A stretch of 64,000 nucleotides of DNA from positions 2,513,501-2,577,500 of the forward strand of contig CAJHZI010000382.1 of NCBI GenBank assembly GCA_905160935.1, read 5' to 3'. Each line of letters starts with the position of its first letter. Position 1 is the first letter of the stretch. A program made the position numbers and the translations under genes. Origin of the DNA: Enchytraeus crypticus. Lineage: Eukaryota; Annelida; Clitellata; Enchytraeida; Enchytraeidae. The notes under the pieces are model-generated. The model saw only the letters and a program-made list of their open reading frames with translations, was not told where the DNA came from and ran no database searches. Positions 54,130 through 64,000 of this stretch are shown here, piece after piece.

Positions 54130-55340
54130 AGTTGTCTGTCTAATAGTGTTCATTAAATCGAAGCATTGGATTATTTTGACATATGATTCTTGTTTTGTCA
54201 TAGTTGCGGGATTTTACTAGTGTGTCCGATATATCCCTATTTCTAGATGTCAGCTTTATATCAACTAAAAATTTACTTTTTTAATATTTAGCTGCATTGC
54301 TAAATCAATTAAGATTTCTTAGCTAAAACGTATAGCAATATTTTTCTATAAAAGTATGGCTTATTTTTCTGTACTTCTAGCATTTAAATAACGAAATACA
54401 GAAAAAGAATATTCTCGAGCTGATAGTCTCATTATTAATAGCTCTGATGTTTTATTCTATTGATACATATATGATGTGTCTTTTCATTGCGCTAATAGTG
54501 CTGTTATATTGTACGGTTGTATTATATTGCACTCTGCATTGTGGAATGTTAAATTTTGTAATGTGCAATATATTTATTTATTTGTAGAAAGAGATGGATG
54601 GTGGCGCAATTATTTTAAATAGTATTTTAGTTTAAATTGTAATTTTTAACCTCGGTGAATATTTAATATTTATAGATGCTACCTTTCGTCGGCGGGCTCT
54701 TTTACTGATATTCTCAAATGTTAATAGATTCTAATGTATGCTTTCTATTTGCTGTAGTGTATGTTTGTCGTTGTAGGCATATCGTTTCGTTTATAATTGT
54801 TGTGTTCAACTCTCCTGATCTGTTTAACCGAAGACTAGGCTGCTAATCATGCAAACAATTCTTACTGATTGTTTTGTTCCTAATGGGAATAAAACGTAGA
54901 CTGGTGAGCAAAACACAGAACTTTAATGTGTGTACGAAGGTTCGAATAGCAACTGGATCGAGTTGACAGTTTTGTGTCACAAAAATAGTTAGACTTTTCT
55001 TGCTCGTATTTGAAAGAATATTTTGCCCATTGCATGAAATTTTTAAGGGCTATCACTATTATATATTTGGCAAGTGGTATTGGTACGTGATGTAATCTGC
55101 ATTTAAAAATATTCATCAGCTTTCAAACTGTCTAAGCCAGTGCTTCTCAACCTTTTATGATCGAGGCTCAAATGTGTTAGCCATTAGATACTCGAAGGCC
55201 ACCATAAAACTAGCCCTAGCCGAAGGTTTGACCCCCCCCCCCCCAAAAAAAAACAGCCAAACAGCTAGCGTTGTCATAAGTTTTCACAAAATTATATGTC
55301 CTTTTATACATGTGTAAACGTATAATCCTGTACAAACATA
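54130..55340. other. 3' flank of the CULT gene, no supported gene
   Basis: AT-rich sequence with a poly-C/poly-A tract at about 55230-55253. A 78-codon open frame on the minus strand (55116-54880) has no recognisable domain. Confidence 0.4.
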
Positions 55341-55351
55341 AAAATAGTCAA

Positions 55352-56895
55352 TGTATATAACATAACATTACAGAGTCAGGAAGCAATTATATGCTTGTTT
55401 AAGACTAATCAGGCTCTTAACTAAACCAATTAATATAAGTCAAATCATACAGACTTCATGGCAACATGTGAAATTTATACGTAGCCTATGTATAACACTG
55501 AACATGCAATTAGCATCTAATATACATGTTCTTATGTTTATCATATTTATTTTTAAAAGCATTCACTGATTCTGCTTCCACAACTTCACTTGGCAAACTA
55601 TTCCAAGCATTTATAACTCTCTGACTAAAGAAAAATTTCCTTAAATCTAGTCTACTTCTAAATTTACTAAGTTTATACATATGTCCCCTTGTGTTTCTGT
55701 TGTTTGATAAATTAAACCAAATACTATGGTTAACTTTGCTGAAGCCTTTGAGTATCTTAAAAACTTCTATTAAATCTCCTCTAGTTCTTCTCTCACTTAA
55801 AGAGGTTAATCCTACGAATTTTAATCTATTCTCATAACTAAGTTTTTGACAGTCAAATACCAGCCTTGTTGCTCTGGCTTGTACCCTTTCTAATTTATCG
55901 ATATCTTTCTTAAGATATGGGCACCAAGCCTGAACGCAGTATTCAAGTTTGGGCCGTACAAGAGCCTTATATAGCCTTACCACGATATCTTTATTTCTAC
56001 ATGTAATAGTTCTTTTAGTCATTCTTAATACACAATTAGCACTATTTACAACTTTATTACAATTTTCACTAAGTTTAAAAGAGCTATCCAAAAAGACTCC
56101 TAAATCCCTCTCACTGTTTGTGGATTTTAGTTTAATATTGTTCAATGTATACTCAGTTTCTAAATTATTATTCCCTATATGCATAACTCTACATTTCTCA
56201 GCATTGAACTCCATTAGCCAATCCTTAGACCAGTTATGTAACATTTTTATATCATACTTTAAAGTCTCAGCAACTTTAATGTTGTTTACTATCTTTGCTA
56301 CTTAAGATTCATCTGCAAAATTACTAAATTTAGATACAATATCTATGTCAATGTCATTGATGTAAACTAAAAATAATAGAGGTCCTAAAACAGAGCCCTG
56401 TGGCACACCACTCTTCACTGCTGCCCATTCCGAGAACTCGTCCTCAACACACACCCTTTGTTTTCTATTGCTTAACTAATTATCAATCCACTTTAAAAGT
56501 TTGCCCGTTAGTCCATGTGCTTCCAACTTACTAAGTAATCTTTTATGTGAAACTTTATCAAGCGCTTTAGCAAAGTCTAGGTATAAGATATCAATGCTAT
56601 TTTTATTATCTACTTCCTTTGTAATATATTCTAAAAAATCTAGCAAATTAGTTAAACAAGAACGCCCACTAATAAAACCATGCTGACTATTTCTAATTAA
56701 GTTATATTCATCCAAGAAACTAATTATTTTATCCTTAATAATGCTTTCAAACGTCTTCGATTATACTTGTTAAGCTTATAGGCCTATAAAATTTTCTGCT
56801 TTATCCCTATGTCCCTTTTTATGTATTGGTACAACATTGGCATTCTTAAAATCTTGAGGAACCACCCCTGTTTTCATTGAAGCTTTTAGCTTTTA
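55352..56895 (-). mobile_element. CR1-like LINE family F, longest copy
   Basis: On the minus strand from 56890: GVVPQDFKNANVVPIHKKGH, then QHGFISGRSCLTNLLDFLEY and DILYLDFAKALDKVSHKRLL (RT motif), then a GVPQGS.LGPLLF region in shifted frame near 56400. A 244-codon frame (56244-55510) follows: MLHNWSKDWLMEFNAEKCRV, YTLNNIKLKSTNSERDLGVF, LVRPKLEYCVQAWCPYLKKD, and the C-terminus [20 protein letters not shown]. At the catalytic site the YADD-type segment is broken (FADES then a stop near 56305). The 3' tail carries the GTCTTAAACAAGCATATAAT block and (GTTAT). It is 5'-truncated and dead. Confidence 0.9.
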
Positions 56896-56899
56896 ATAT

Positions 56900-57880
56900 A
56901 AACGTTACAATAACATTACAGATACAACAGCACCTTCCAACCCTCCATCATATTCTTACAATTTTAAATTCCACGGCTGTTTTTCAACAAATAATGAAAA
57001 GCACCGCTTGAGAAGTGATGGCGGGCCCATTTTGGCCACGGCGGGTTGATAAACACTAGCCTAAGCCGTCGAGGTGTGTATTATCAAGAGTAATGTCTGA
57101 TTGCATTGTGTGTGTTATGTGTTGTAGACCCTATATCTAGGCTGATTGACCCATGTACAAGTTTCACTGTAGTAATATATTTTTTCTTTTAGAATAAATA
57201 TCCCTTCAAAACAGATATGAGACTAATGTCGTGATATGTAGGTGGGGGCTTTAATGGGAGTGATTCTAGTCTTTTATAGCTTATATGGAAAAAGGGTTTA
57301 AAGTTTGGGGGTATTAGCCCCCTTGCCTCCCCATAGTCTCTTCCCTGGGCCCCTGCATATTGAATAATTAATTCCTCCCTTCAATAAACTCTAATATAGT
57401 CATTGATTAAAAGTATTATATAAACTGAGTGTTTAAAGATTTTGTGCCTTCTTGATTTGAGATTAATATGATGCTATTCTACTTCTCCGCCAATAAATTT
57501 CAATGTAGCATATAAATTCTGTTACAGTGTATATAAACATTTTTCTCTTTCTATTGACTTTTTCTAGAATGTTAGGAATGTTAGATTTTTAATCATAGGC
57601 CTATAGTGATTTAGCCGAATAATTTGATCGGTATGGTGTCGACATTTGCTGACGATACTAGGCCTACGCTCTGCAGTAAAGTTAGTAGTAATGCTCATTT
57701 AGGAATTAGGCACAATGTATCGGAATTGGCTATATGGTAAATTTACTGTAAAGTGTAATTTTAAAGTAAATGATTACAGATAATATTCTTAAAATTCAAT
57801 GTAGACTAGATTAATGTAAATCGGTATTCTACTTTCTTAGAAACAGGTCAGGGGTCTTAGCTACCTGGCCTCGACCTTAG
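56900..57880. other. No supported gene
   Basis: AT-rich unassigned sequence with a GC-richer patch at 57300-57355 (GGGGGTATTAGCCCCCTTGC). Confidence 0.4.
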
Positions 57881-57884
57881 TCTC

Positions 57885-58258
57885 GTCCCTTAAACTGGAG
57901 GCATTAGAAATGTGGATATGGAGAAGAATGGAGAGGATTAGCTGGACTCAAATGGTTACAAATGAGGAAATTCTGGAGAGAGTTGGTACAGATAGACAGT
58001 TGATAAATGTATTAAGAAATAGGAAGAAGAGTTAAATAGGACACATTCTAAGGGGAGAAAGTCTATTAAAATAGGTCATAAGAGTCAGAATGGAAGGAAA
58101 TAGAAGCAGAGGCAGGCCGAGAGTAGGCATGTTTGATTATTTAAAGGCCCACTCATATGAGGACATGGAGATGAAAGCGGAAGGCACAGAAGACTGGGGG
58201 CGTTATACAGGCTACCATGGACTTGCCAGTAGGCAGTGCACTAAGAGAGAGAGAGAAA
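57885..58258 (+). mobile_element. RTE-like LINE family A, 3' fragment with (GA)n tail
   Basis: It begins LEALEMWIWRRMERISWTQ and continues with RQLINVLRNRKKS and MEGNRSRGRPRVGMFDYLKA. It ends CTTGCCAGTAGGCAGTGCAC then TAAGAGAGAGAGA. A SINE begins within 10 bp. Confidence 0.88.
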
Positions 58259-58261
58259 CAA

Positions 58262-58560
58262 ATCAGTTGGCGGCGGGATTCAGCGCACATGGTTTAGTTG
58301 CGCGTCAATAATCGAAGTTGCAACGGCCTGTGGTAGTACTTTATGAGTGACCACCTTGGAAGACCGAGCGTTGACAGCTTGAAAGGAAAAAACCCAGGGT
58401 GATAGAAGGTTATTCTTAAATCAGCACCGGCTGCAATTGATGCGTCGTCAAAAGTCAACGATTACTTATAACCATCGAGAGGAAGGAGGAAATGGACCTT
58501 AAAGAAACATCTGTGCTTCTTGACTCAGTGTGTTGTTATATTTTGTTATGTTAAATTGTC
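58262..58560 (+). mobile_element. 5S-derived SINE, most complete copy
   Basis: The head is TTGGCGGCGGGATTCAGCGC. The 5S core is TCGAAGTTGCAACGGCCTG and TGGTAGTACTTTATGAGTGA, then CCACCTTGGAAGACCGAGCG. The middle block is CCCAGGGTGATAGAAGG and GGCTGCAATTGATGCG. The LINE-type tail is GAAACATCTGTGCTTCTTGA, then CTCAGTGTGTTGTTAT and TTGTTATGTTA. It shows the full order of head, 5S core, body and shared LINE tail. Confidence 0.88.
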
Positions 58561-58876
58561 ATCTATGCGAAGGCAATTTAAATTCAAACTGAAATGAAAC
58601 TTAATTTGTTTATTAAAATTAAAGAATGGCAACTCTTATAGCTTTCAAGTGACACTTTTCGAAATATTACCATAGCGAAGTTTTTAATATATCACAGTGT
58701 TGTAATGTGATCAGATAACAGGGATATTTGACATGTTTAAATCGTTAATCGGTTTCAAAAATTAGAGCTCAGTTTATGTGCTCAGTTTTTCTGATAAGAA
58801 ATCAGGGTACTCGATGACTCTCAATGACACTCTCGATGATAACTGTTTCACAGTGAAGTCACTATAGATAAAAATA

Positions 58877-58879
<3 letters not shown>
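58561..58879. other. No supported gene
   Basis: AT-rich sequence with nothing assignable. Confidence 0.4.
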
Positions 58880-58914
<35 letters not shown>

Positions 58915-58945
58915 GTGCACTGCCTATTTAATGATAGATCCATGG
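58880..58945 (-). mobile_element. RTE-like LINE family A, extreme 3' end with (GA)n tail
   Basis: (CT)n at 58880-58913 is followed by TTAGTGCACTGCCTATTTAA and ATCCATGG, the complement of the family A end. Only about 35 bp of the LINE remain before an L2-like LINE starts. Confidence 0.7.
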
Positions 58946-58949
58946 TATG

Positions 58950-59540
58950 TAAATTAAATTGTAGTTCCAAGTACTCACACGTTACGCCTATTTTGAAGTC
59001 CTTGCAATGGCTAAAGATTAAAGAGCGTATCATTTACAAAACAGCTTCGTTAACGTATAAGTCCATCACCATCCCTGGACAAACTTGTATGTCTCACTTG
59101 ATTAAAGTGATGCAGCCTGCTATTACTCGGTCTTCCAAGTTAATTACTCTTGTGAGACCTAGCTTACCTTCACGCTCTAAGCTATCTAATCGGTCTTTCC
59201 AGCATGCTGCACCTCAGATCTGGAATTCTCTTCCATCCAATCTTCGGAAATCTTCATTTGAATCACATCAGCCTTTGCTTTCCCATGAGCAGTTCCATAA
59301 GCAGTTGAAGACCTATTTTTTCCTTCTCTCTTTTCCATCCAGTGTCCATGAGCAGCGACCTGCGCCTAAACCATCTTTCTTTAACTCCCTTTACTTTGGA
59401 CTGAATTTCTGGATTTTGGAATTTGCACCGTTTTTGGACCTTCTTTTATGTGCTCGCCGGCTTGATTTTGTCTCAATAGTGCTCGATGTTGTCATTGATG
59501 ACTGTAGCACTCTAATTGTTGCTATTGTTATTATGTAATT
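58950..59540 (+). mobile_element. L2-like LINE, C-terminal ORF2 fragment
   Basis: A single open frame of about 195 codons reads SKYSHVTPILKSLQWLKIKE, RIIYKTASLTYKSITIPG and RSFQHAAPQIWNSLPSNLRK, then HEQFHKQLKTYFFLLSF. 'SH.TP.LKSL.WL.I..RI.YK...LTYK' and 'AP..WNSLP..LR' are the standard L2 C-terminal landmarks. The 3' tail is TTGTTGCTATTGTTATTATG. It is the parent-like copy for the insertion at 2719-3210. Confidence 0.88.
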
Positions 59541-59544
59541 CAAT

Positions 59545-60150
59545 ATATTTCTATTCTCCGCTTTTTTCTTCATATCACCACAATAATTAATTATCAAACC
59601 ATCCTGTATCCCAAGTTTTGGTCTTCATCTAACCTTTTCTTCCAGTCTTCTTTCAATTTCTTCTTTTAGCTGTTCATGTTTCACAATCGTACAGTAGCGT
59701 GATTGCCACTAATTAAAGTCACTACAATCTTTGTATCCGTGATACCTTCAAACTTATGGACATTTAATTGTTCTAGCATTAGGCCTAAAAGACAATTTAA
59801 AAAATTCTCTGCACTCGATCGATATTTTCAAAAGCGTTAATTATTTTAATCACTTGAATTTTTGAATTTTAACCCCATATGTCACAATGGATATAATTAT
59901 ATATATTAAGCCAAACTGTAGATATATACATGAATTAAATGTAAAAAGGAATCATATCAAAGGAATCATATCATAGTGTGTACCACAAATAAAGGCAGAT
60001 ATTTGTCAAATAAGATAAGTACATGTATCTCAGTATCTGCCTCCCAGATATGTTCTCCCGAGAGTGGAGTACCTCCGTCAAGATTAAATTTAACTAGGCA
60101 CTGGCTTCATTCAATATATAATTACTGACGCTTGAAAGGATCTTGATTAT
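59545..60150. other. No supported gene
   Basis: AT-rich sequence. A stretch at 59655-59760 (TTCATGTTTCACAATCGTAC) faintly echoes the LINE A antisense YGSET region and may be an old fragment. Confidence 0.35.
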
Positions 60151-60154
60151 TGAA

Positions 60155-60354
60155 ATTGAAAGTCTGAATAGCGCAGTACTTAGTTAGAGGAGTCAGGAAT
60201 GCCATAAAGTTTTAAAGATCGACAAATCCAGAGGGAGACTGAACTCTCATGGGTTCGATTCGCAGATCTGAGAGTAAAATCTCGGACATTCACACGACTG
60301 GTAACGCATAAAATGGACTAAACTGTCTAAAGGTTTAAACTTGTAGTATCAAAG

Positions 60355-60430
<76 letters not shown>

Positions 60431-60455
60431 ACATAGTTGATCATTTTACTATAAA
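60155..60455 (+). mobile_element. tRNA-derived SINE (family E), copy 2, split by (TA)n
   Basis: AATAGCGCAGTACTTAGTTA (A-box-like) and GGGTTCGATTCGCAG (B-box-like, about 60251) are followed by AAATCTCGGACATT and GGTTTAAAC. A (TA)n array at 60356-60428 comes next, then TCAACATAGTTGATCATTTT. In the 19.7 kb copy the same position holds only a short ATAAATGATAAATA. Confidence 0.65.
60356..60428. repeat. (TA)n expanded inside a SINE
   Basis: A 73-bp TA array at a position that is a short AT-rich stretch in the sister SINE copy. Confidence 0.97.
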
Positions 60456-60459
60456 GTAC

Positions 60460-61015
60460 TTTTTTAGTTTCTCAAGCACTGCGTGCTACGGAATTTTATT
60501 GGTATTTTTGGTAACCAGGCAGATTGTTATTTTTATCTAATATCGCTCAATGTTGTGAGTTTTAGATTCTTGCTAATTATATATATAAGAATTAGATTTT
60601 TATGTTTTACGAAAATACTAGGAGGTATAAATATTAAACATAAATTTCATTGAGCAATTTCTGAAGTGCCTAAGGAAACAGATTATAAAAAAGAGATTTA
60701 GAAAGGTAGATTTAATTTGGAAACAATGTATTGTGGATTTGGTTTATTATTTAACGCCTGTTTCCGTCCCATGACTAACAGACGTTCCATTTAAGATTTA
60801 AAAGCATAGCATGCTTTTCCCACTAATACGAAAGTTTAATTTGGTCAGTCAGTGCGGAGTTTACAGAATTGCGGAATTATGTTACGTACTAATATTTAAT
60901 TCAATATGTAAGTTAAAGGCCACTTCTTAATATTACGTAAGATCAACCGTATGCCCTAGAAGATGCAAGAATAAAGAATGTACTTAACTATTCAGGAAAC
61001 GTAGATTGATATTCG
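60460..61015. other. No supported gene
   Basis: AT-rich unassigned sequence. Confidence 0.4.
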
Positions 61016-61019
61016 ATTG

Positions 61020-61133
61020 ATATTATATACGAGATATTCGACGGCAGATTAGTAGGTATAGGGTTCAAATCTTGGACTCGTCCGTCACTGACATACACCG
61101 CTTTCGAGTGAGGAAACTGACGTAAACATTAGC

Positions 61134-61136
<3 letters not shown>
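61020..61136 (-). repeat. Interspersed repeat D, inverted copy
   Basis: TCCGTCACTGACATACACCG then CTTTCGAGTGAGGAAACTGA is the complement of the repeat D core. GGGTTCAAATCTTGG (about 61061) resembles a B box. It abuts (TA)n at 61137. Confidence 0.6.

Positions 61137-61192
<56 letters not shown>
61137..61192. repeat. (TA)n microsatellite
   Basis: Pure TA between repeat D and a family B copy. Confidence 0.97.
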
Positions 61193-61195
<3 letters not shown>

Positions 61196-61399
61196 TATAT
61201 CCATACAGCAGGAAACCATATTTTTAGCCACATTCGTTCAAGCCATAGATTTCTTAGGGTATTTAATACTTTTACTAGGCATAGCCTTTTGTGAAGGAAT
61301 TAGAATTTTGATCCATGGATTGCTCTTTATATAGCATGAAAGCAGACGAAGAGTATGACACTATATACCTTGGACTTGTCTCTTATGTAGAACACCAGA

Positions 61400-61407
<8 letters not shown>
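61193..61407 (+). mobile_element. Repeat family B copy between two (TA)n arrays
   Basis: It carries CAGCAGGAAACCATATTTTT, CATAGCCTTTTGTGAAGGAA, TGATCCATGGATTGCTCTTT and GAGTATGACACTATATACCT, then TGGACTTG, in family B order. Both ends meet TA arrays. Confidence 0.65.

Positions 61408-61466
<59 letters not shown>
61408..61466. repeat. (TA)n microsatellite
   Basis: Pure TA between family B and the 5'-truncated LINE A2. Confidence 0.97.
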
Positions 61467-61469
<3 letters not shown>

Positions 61470-62516
61470 ACTTTGACAGGATTGATTGGATAATGATGAT
61501 GAATATCTTAAAAAGAATAGGAATTGACTGGAGAGATAGAAGACTAATTTTGAACTTGTACATGAATCAAAAAGCAGTAATCAAAATCCAACAAGAATAC
61601 TCAGAAGAAGGTGAAATTGGACGTGGAGTAAGACAAGGTTGTAGCATTTATTTGCTGTTTAACATTTACGCTGAGGCAATGATGGATGAAGCCATGGAAG
61701 ACATGGAAGAAGGAATAAAAGTAGGAGGGAATTTGTTACAAGATGTACAATTTGCAGATGACCAAGGAATGGTAGCGGGCAGCGAGATTGGATTGCAGAA
61801 ATAATGGATAGGCTGAATGATACGGCTTTGAGGTATAGCATGAAGATTTATATTTTAAAAAAACCAAGGTTATGAGAGTGTCCAATAATAAAGGTGAAGT
61901 GAATATTACTATAAATGGTACGAAATTGGAACAGGTAAGGAGTTTCAAATATTTGGGTCATACTATAACCGATGACGGGAAGTGTGAAACGGAAATATGC
62001 AGTAGGATTGCACAAGCATAAGCGGCATTTGGTAGTAGAAAAGAACTATTAACAAAAAGTCTAAAGAAAGACACAAAGATAAAGATAGTGAAAACTTTGG
62101 TTTGGATCATGCTATTGTATGGATGTGAAACATTTATCTTAAGGAAGGAGATATTAGGAAACTAGAGGCATTGGAAATGTGGATTTGGAGAAGAATGGAG
62201 AGGATTAGCTGGACCCAAAAGGTTACAAATGAAGAAGTCCTGGAGAGAGTTGGCACAGATAGACAGTTGATAAATGTATTAAGAAATAGGAAGAAGAGAT
62301 GGATAGGACACATTCTAAGGGGGAAGGTCTATTAAAAGAGGTCTTAGAAGGTAGAATGGAAGGAAAAAGAGGCAGGGGCAGGCCGAGTTTAGGTATGTTC
62401 GATGATTTAAAGACCCACTCATATGTGGAAATGAAGAGGAAGGCGGAAGACAGAGAAGAGTGGAGGCGTTATGTACCATGGACCTGCCAGTAGGCAGTGC
62501 GCTAAGAGAGAAAGAG
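61467..62516 (+). mobile_element. RTE-like LINE family A, copy 2 (best catalytic region)
   Basis: It is 5'-truncated directly at the (TA)n array. A 103-codon open frame starts in the palm: ILKRIGIDWRDRRLILNLYM, then GEIGRGVRQGCSIYLLFNIY (RT motif with RQGCS) and VQFADDQGMVAGSEIGLQK (the FADD catalytic pair). After frameshifts come LEQVRSFKYLGHTITDD, MWIWRRMERISWTQKVTNEE and RQLINVLRNRKKRWIGHILR, then GRPSLGMFDDLKTHSYVEMK and REEWRRYVPWTCQ. The 3' end is CCTGCCAGTAGGCAGTGCGC then TAAGAGAGAAAGAG, leading into (TA)n. It served as my reference for dating deletions in A1. Confidence 0.9.
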
Positions 62517-62517
62517 C

Positions 62518-62584
<67 letters not shown>

Positions 62585-62585
62585 T
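62517..62585. repeat. (TA)n-(GT)n-(TA)n joining two LINE tails
   Basis: TA, then GT (62541-62554), then TA. The 3' end of LINE A2 meets it on the left, and the 3' end of an inverted LINE (family C) meets it on the right. Confidence 0.95.
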
Positions 62586-64000
62586 CTTCTTCTTTAAGTG
62601 CCGTGCCTGTTCCAAGCCTGGGCGGTCATGATCATATTCCTCCATATATCTCTGTTCATTGTTGCTCTGATCATCTCTGTTTCAGTTAACTGCATCCATT
62701 TGCTAAGACTCTTAATAAACGTCATTCGTTGTCGACCCTTGCATCTTTTTCCTTCTATTATTCCTGTCACTACGGTATTTTCAACTATTTTGTTCCGCAC
62801 AATGTGTCTGAAAAATTTCATCTGTTGTCGTCGTATTCGGTTCAAAAGGTCACGACAAGTTGACATTCTTTGTAGAACATCTTCATTTTAACGTGGTCTT
62901 TATAAGATATACGTAGCATTCTTCTATAGAACCACATATCTGTTGCCTCAAGTTTCGATTCCATTACAGAAGAGATTGTCCAAACTTCACTTCCATATAA
63001 CAATATTGGTTGAATATAGCATTGAAGAAGTCTATTTTTGGTATCAATTGATAATTTATGGCTTCTAAAAATCTTTGACATTCTGTTATATGCCTCCTTA
63101 GCCATAGCTATTCTTCTGTTGATTTCCTTGTCCTATTTCCCATTTTGATGAATAAGTGACCCTAAATATATGACTGATTCAACTTGTTTGACATTTTGAC
63201 CTCTTACATTGATTAAGCATGGCTGTGGCATTTTTAGTTTGCTGACTGTCATGCATTCTGTTTTCTTCATATTTATAGATAATCCACTAGCCTCACTATG
63301 ATATGTTACAATATTCAACATTTCTTGAAGTTTGTCTCTCGAGTCGGCAATAAGAACTATGTCATCAGCATAACGAATATTATTAAGATTGTATCCTCCA
63401 ATTACTAATCCTTTTTTTTCACTGATATTCCTCATTATATTTTCACTATATAAGTTAAAAAGATCTGGTGACATTACACAGCCTTGCCTTACTCCTCTCT
63501 TAATTTTGCAAAAGCTACTGTACTCGTTCTCATATCTCATTGCAGCTTCTTAATTCCAGTATAAATTCCTAACACTTCTTATGTCTTTGCCATCTATATC
63601 CAATTCATGAAGAAGATCAATCAATTTTCTGTGTCTAACTTTGTCAAAAGCTTTGGTATAATCAATGAAACAAAGGAATAGATCCTTATTTAATTCTATG
63701 GCTCTTTCACACAGAATTCTTAGAACGAAAATAGCATTCCTTGTACCGGAATCATCCATAAAACCATATTGCACGGGATTTATTTCAGGTCTAATTTTAT
63801 TTCTCATTATCATTAGCAGAATTCTTAAATAGATTTTAATGACTACACTCATTAGACTTATAGTTCTGTGCAGTTCACATTCTACCGCACCAGGTTTCTT
63901 CGGTAATGCAATAAATATCGATCTCAATAGATCTTTAGGAAATTCGCCATTGTCATAAATGTCGTTTGCTATTGACGTGATCTCTTTTACGCTAAATTCT
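62586..64000 (-). mobile_element. RTE-like LINE family C, reverse transcriptase (runs off the window)
   Basis: From the window edge on the minus strand: FPKDLLRSIFIALPKKPGAV, TISLMSVVIKIYLRILL, YGFMDDSGTRNAIFVLRILC and LFLCFIDYTKAFDKVRHRKL. After a stop near 63550 come IKRGVRQGCVMSPDLFNLYS and NNIRYADDIVLIADSRDKLQ (YADD), then SGLSINMKKTECMTVSKLK and VESVIYLGSLIHQNGK. After another break come CYIQPILLYGSEVWTISSVM, MWFYRRMLRISYKDHV, RRQQMKFFRHIVRNKIVENT, and KRCKGRQRMTFIKSLSKWMQ to a stop at 62594. The order of RT motifs and the 'RRMLRI...GRQR' tail is that of BovB/RTE-type elements. The ORF has only a few breaks, so it is younger than most A copies. The endonuclease would lie beyond base 64000. 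Confidence 0.88.

Overview
The window is nuclear DNA of an animal, most probably a non-vertebrate. It is AT-rich and made mostly of mobile-element remains and simple repeats, with very little host coding sequence. The eukaryotic call rests on spliced exons with GT/AG sites, several non-LTR retrotransposon clades, cut-and-paste transposons with target-site duplications, SINEs with RNA polymerase III boxes, and many (TA)n, (GA)n and (CA)n arrays. I cannot fix the phylum. I see no operon, CRISPR array, prophage or bacterial gene.

Host genes. The clearest is a six-exon plus-strand gene at 44040-53851. Joined by reading GT/AG junctions, it gives a 199-residue protein with a signal-peptide-like start and a complete CULT (cereblon-type, thalidomide-binding fold) domain: two CxxC zinc pairs and the three pocket tryptophans with exactly cereblon's spacing. 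A second host piece is one internal exon (495-722, minus) that resembles the start of a GT49 glycosyltransferase domain (LARGE/B4GAT1 family). A possible terminal exon lies at 23115-23220 (+). A 177-codon ORF at 42939-43472 (+) has a GC-rich, coding-like body behind a CCAAT/TATA promoter-like region; it may be a host or a mobile-element gene.

Mobile elements, left to right. 1.0-6.7 kb: compound microsatellites and a nest of RTE-like LINE copies (family A), a second repeat (family B) and an L2-like LINE inserted inside an RTE copy, with (TA)n arrays between the pieces. 8.9-10.4 kb and 25.1-26.5 kb: two copies of a non-autonomous hAT-like element with 8-bp target duplications and GTTCGG-rich ends. 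12.36-18.63 kb: one piggyBac element bounded by TTAA and 15-bp inverted ends. It carries a broken transposase and later insertions, among them a 5S-rRNA-derived SINE and an 828-bp foldback palindrome. 21.8-24.3 kb: more family A copies. 24.5 and 27.2 kb: decayed LINE fragments. 28.7-29.6 kb: an LTR-element fragment with an intact aspartic protease. 29.8 and 39.3 kb: a 272-bp unit repeated in opposite orientation. 45.6-56.9 kb: CR1/L2-type LINEs, several inside introns of the CULT gene. 57.9-64 kb: RTE copies, L2, SINEs, and two RTE-like LINEs meeting tail to tail at a (TA)n tract.

Relations between the parts. The 5S SINE and the CR1-like LINE share the same 3' tail ending in (TTATG)n, so the LINE is a likely source of the SINE's machinery. 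The (TA)n and (GA)n arrays are not scattered at random: they sit at the 3' ends, and often also at the 5' truncation points, of families A and B.
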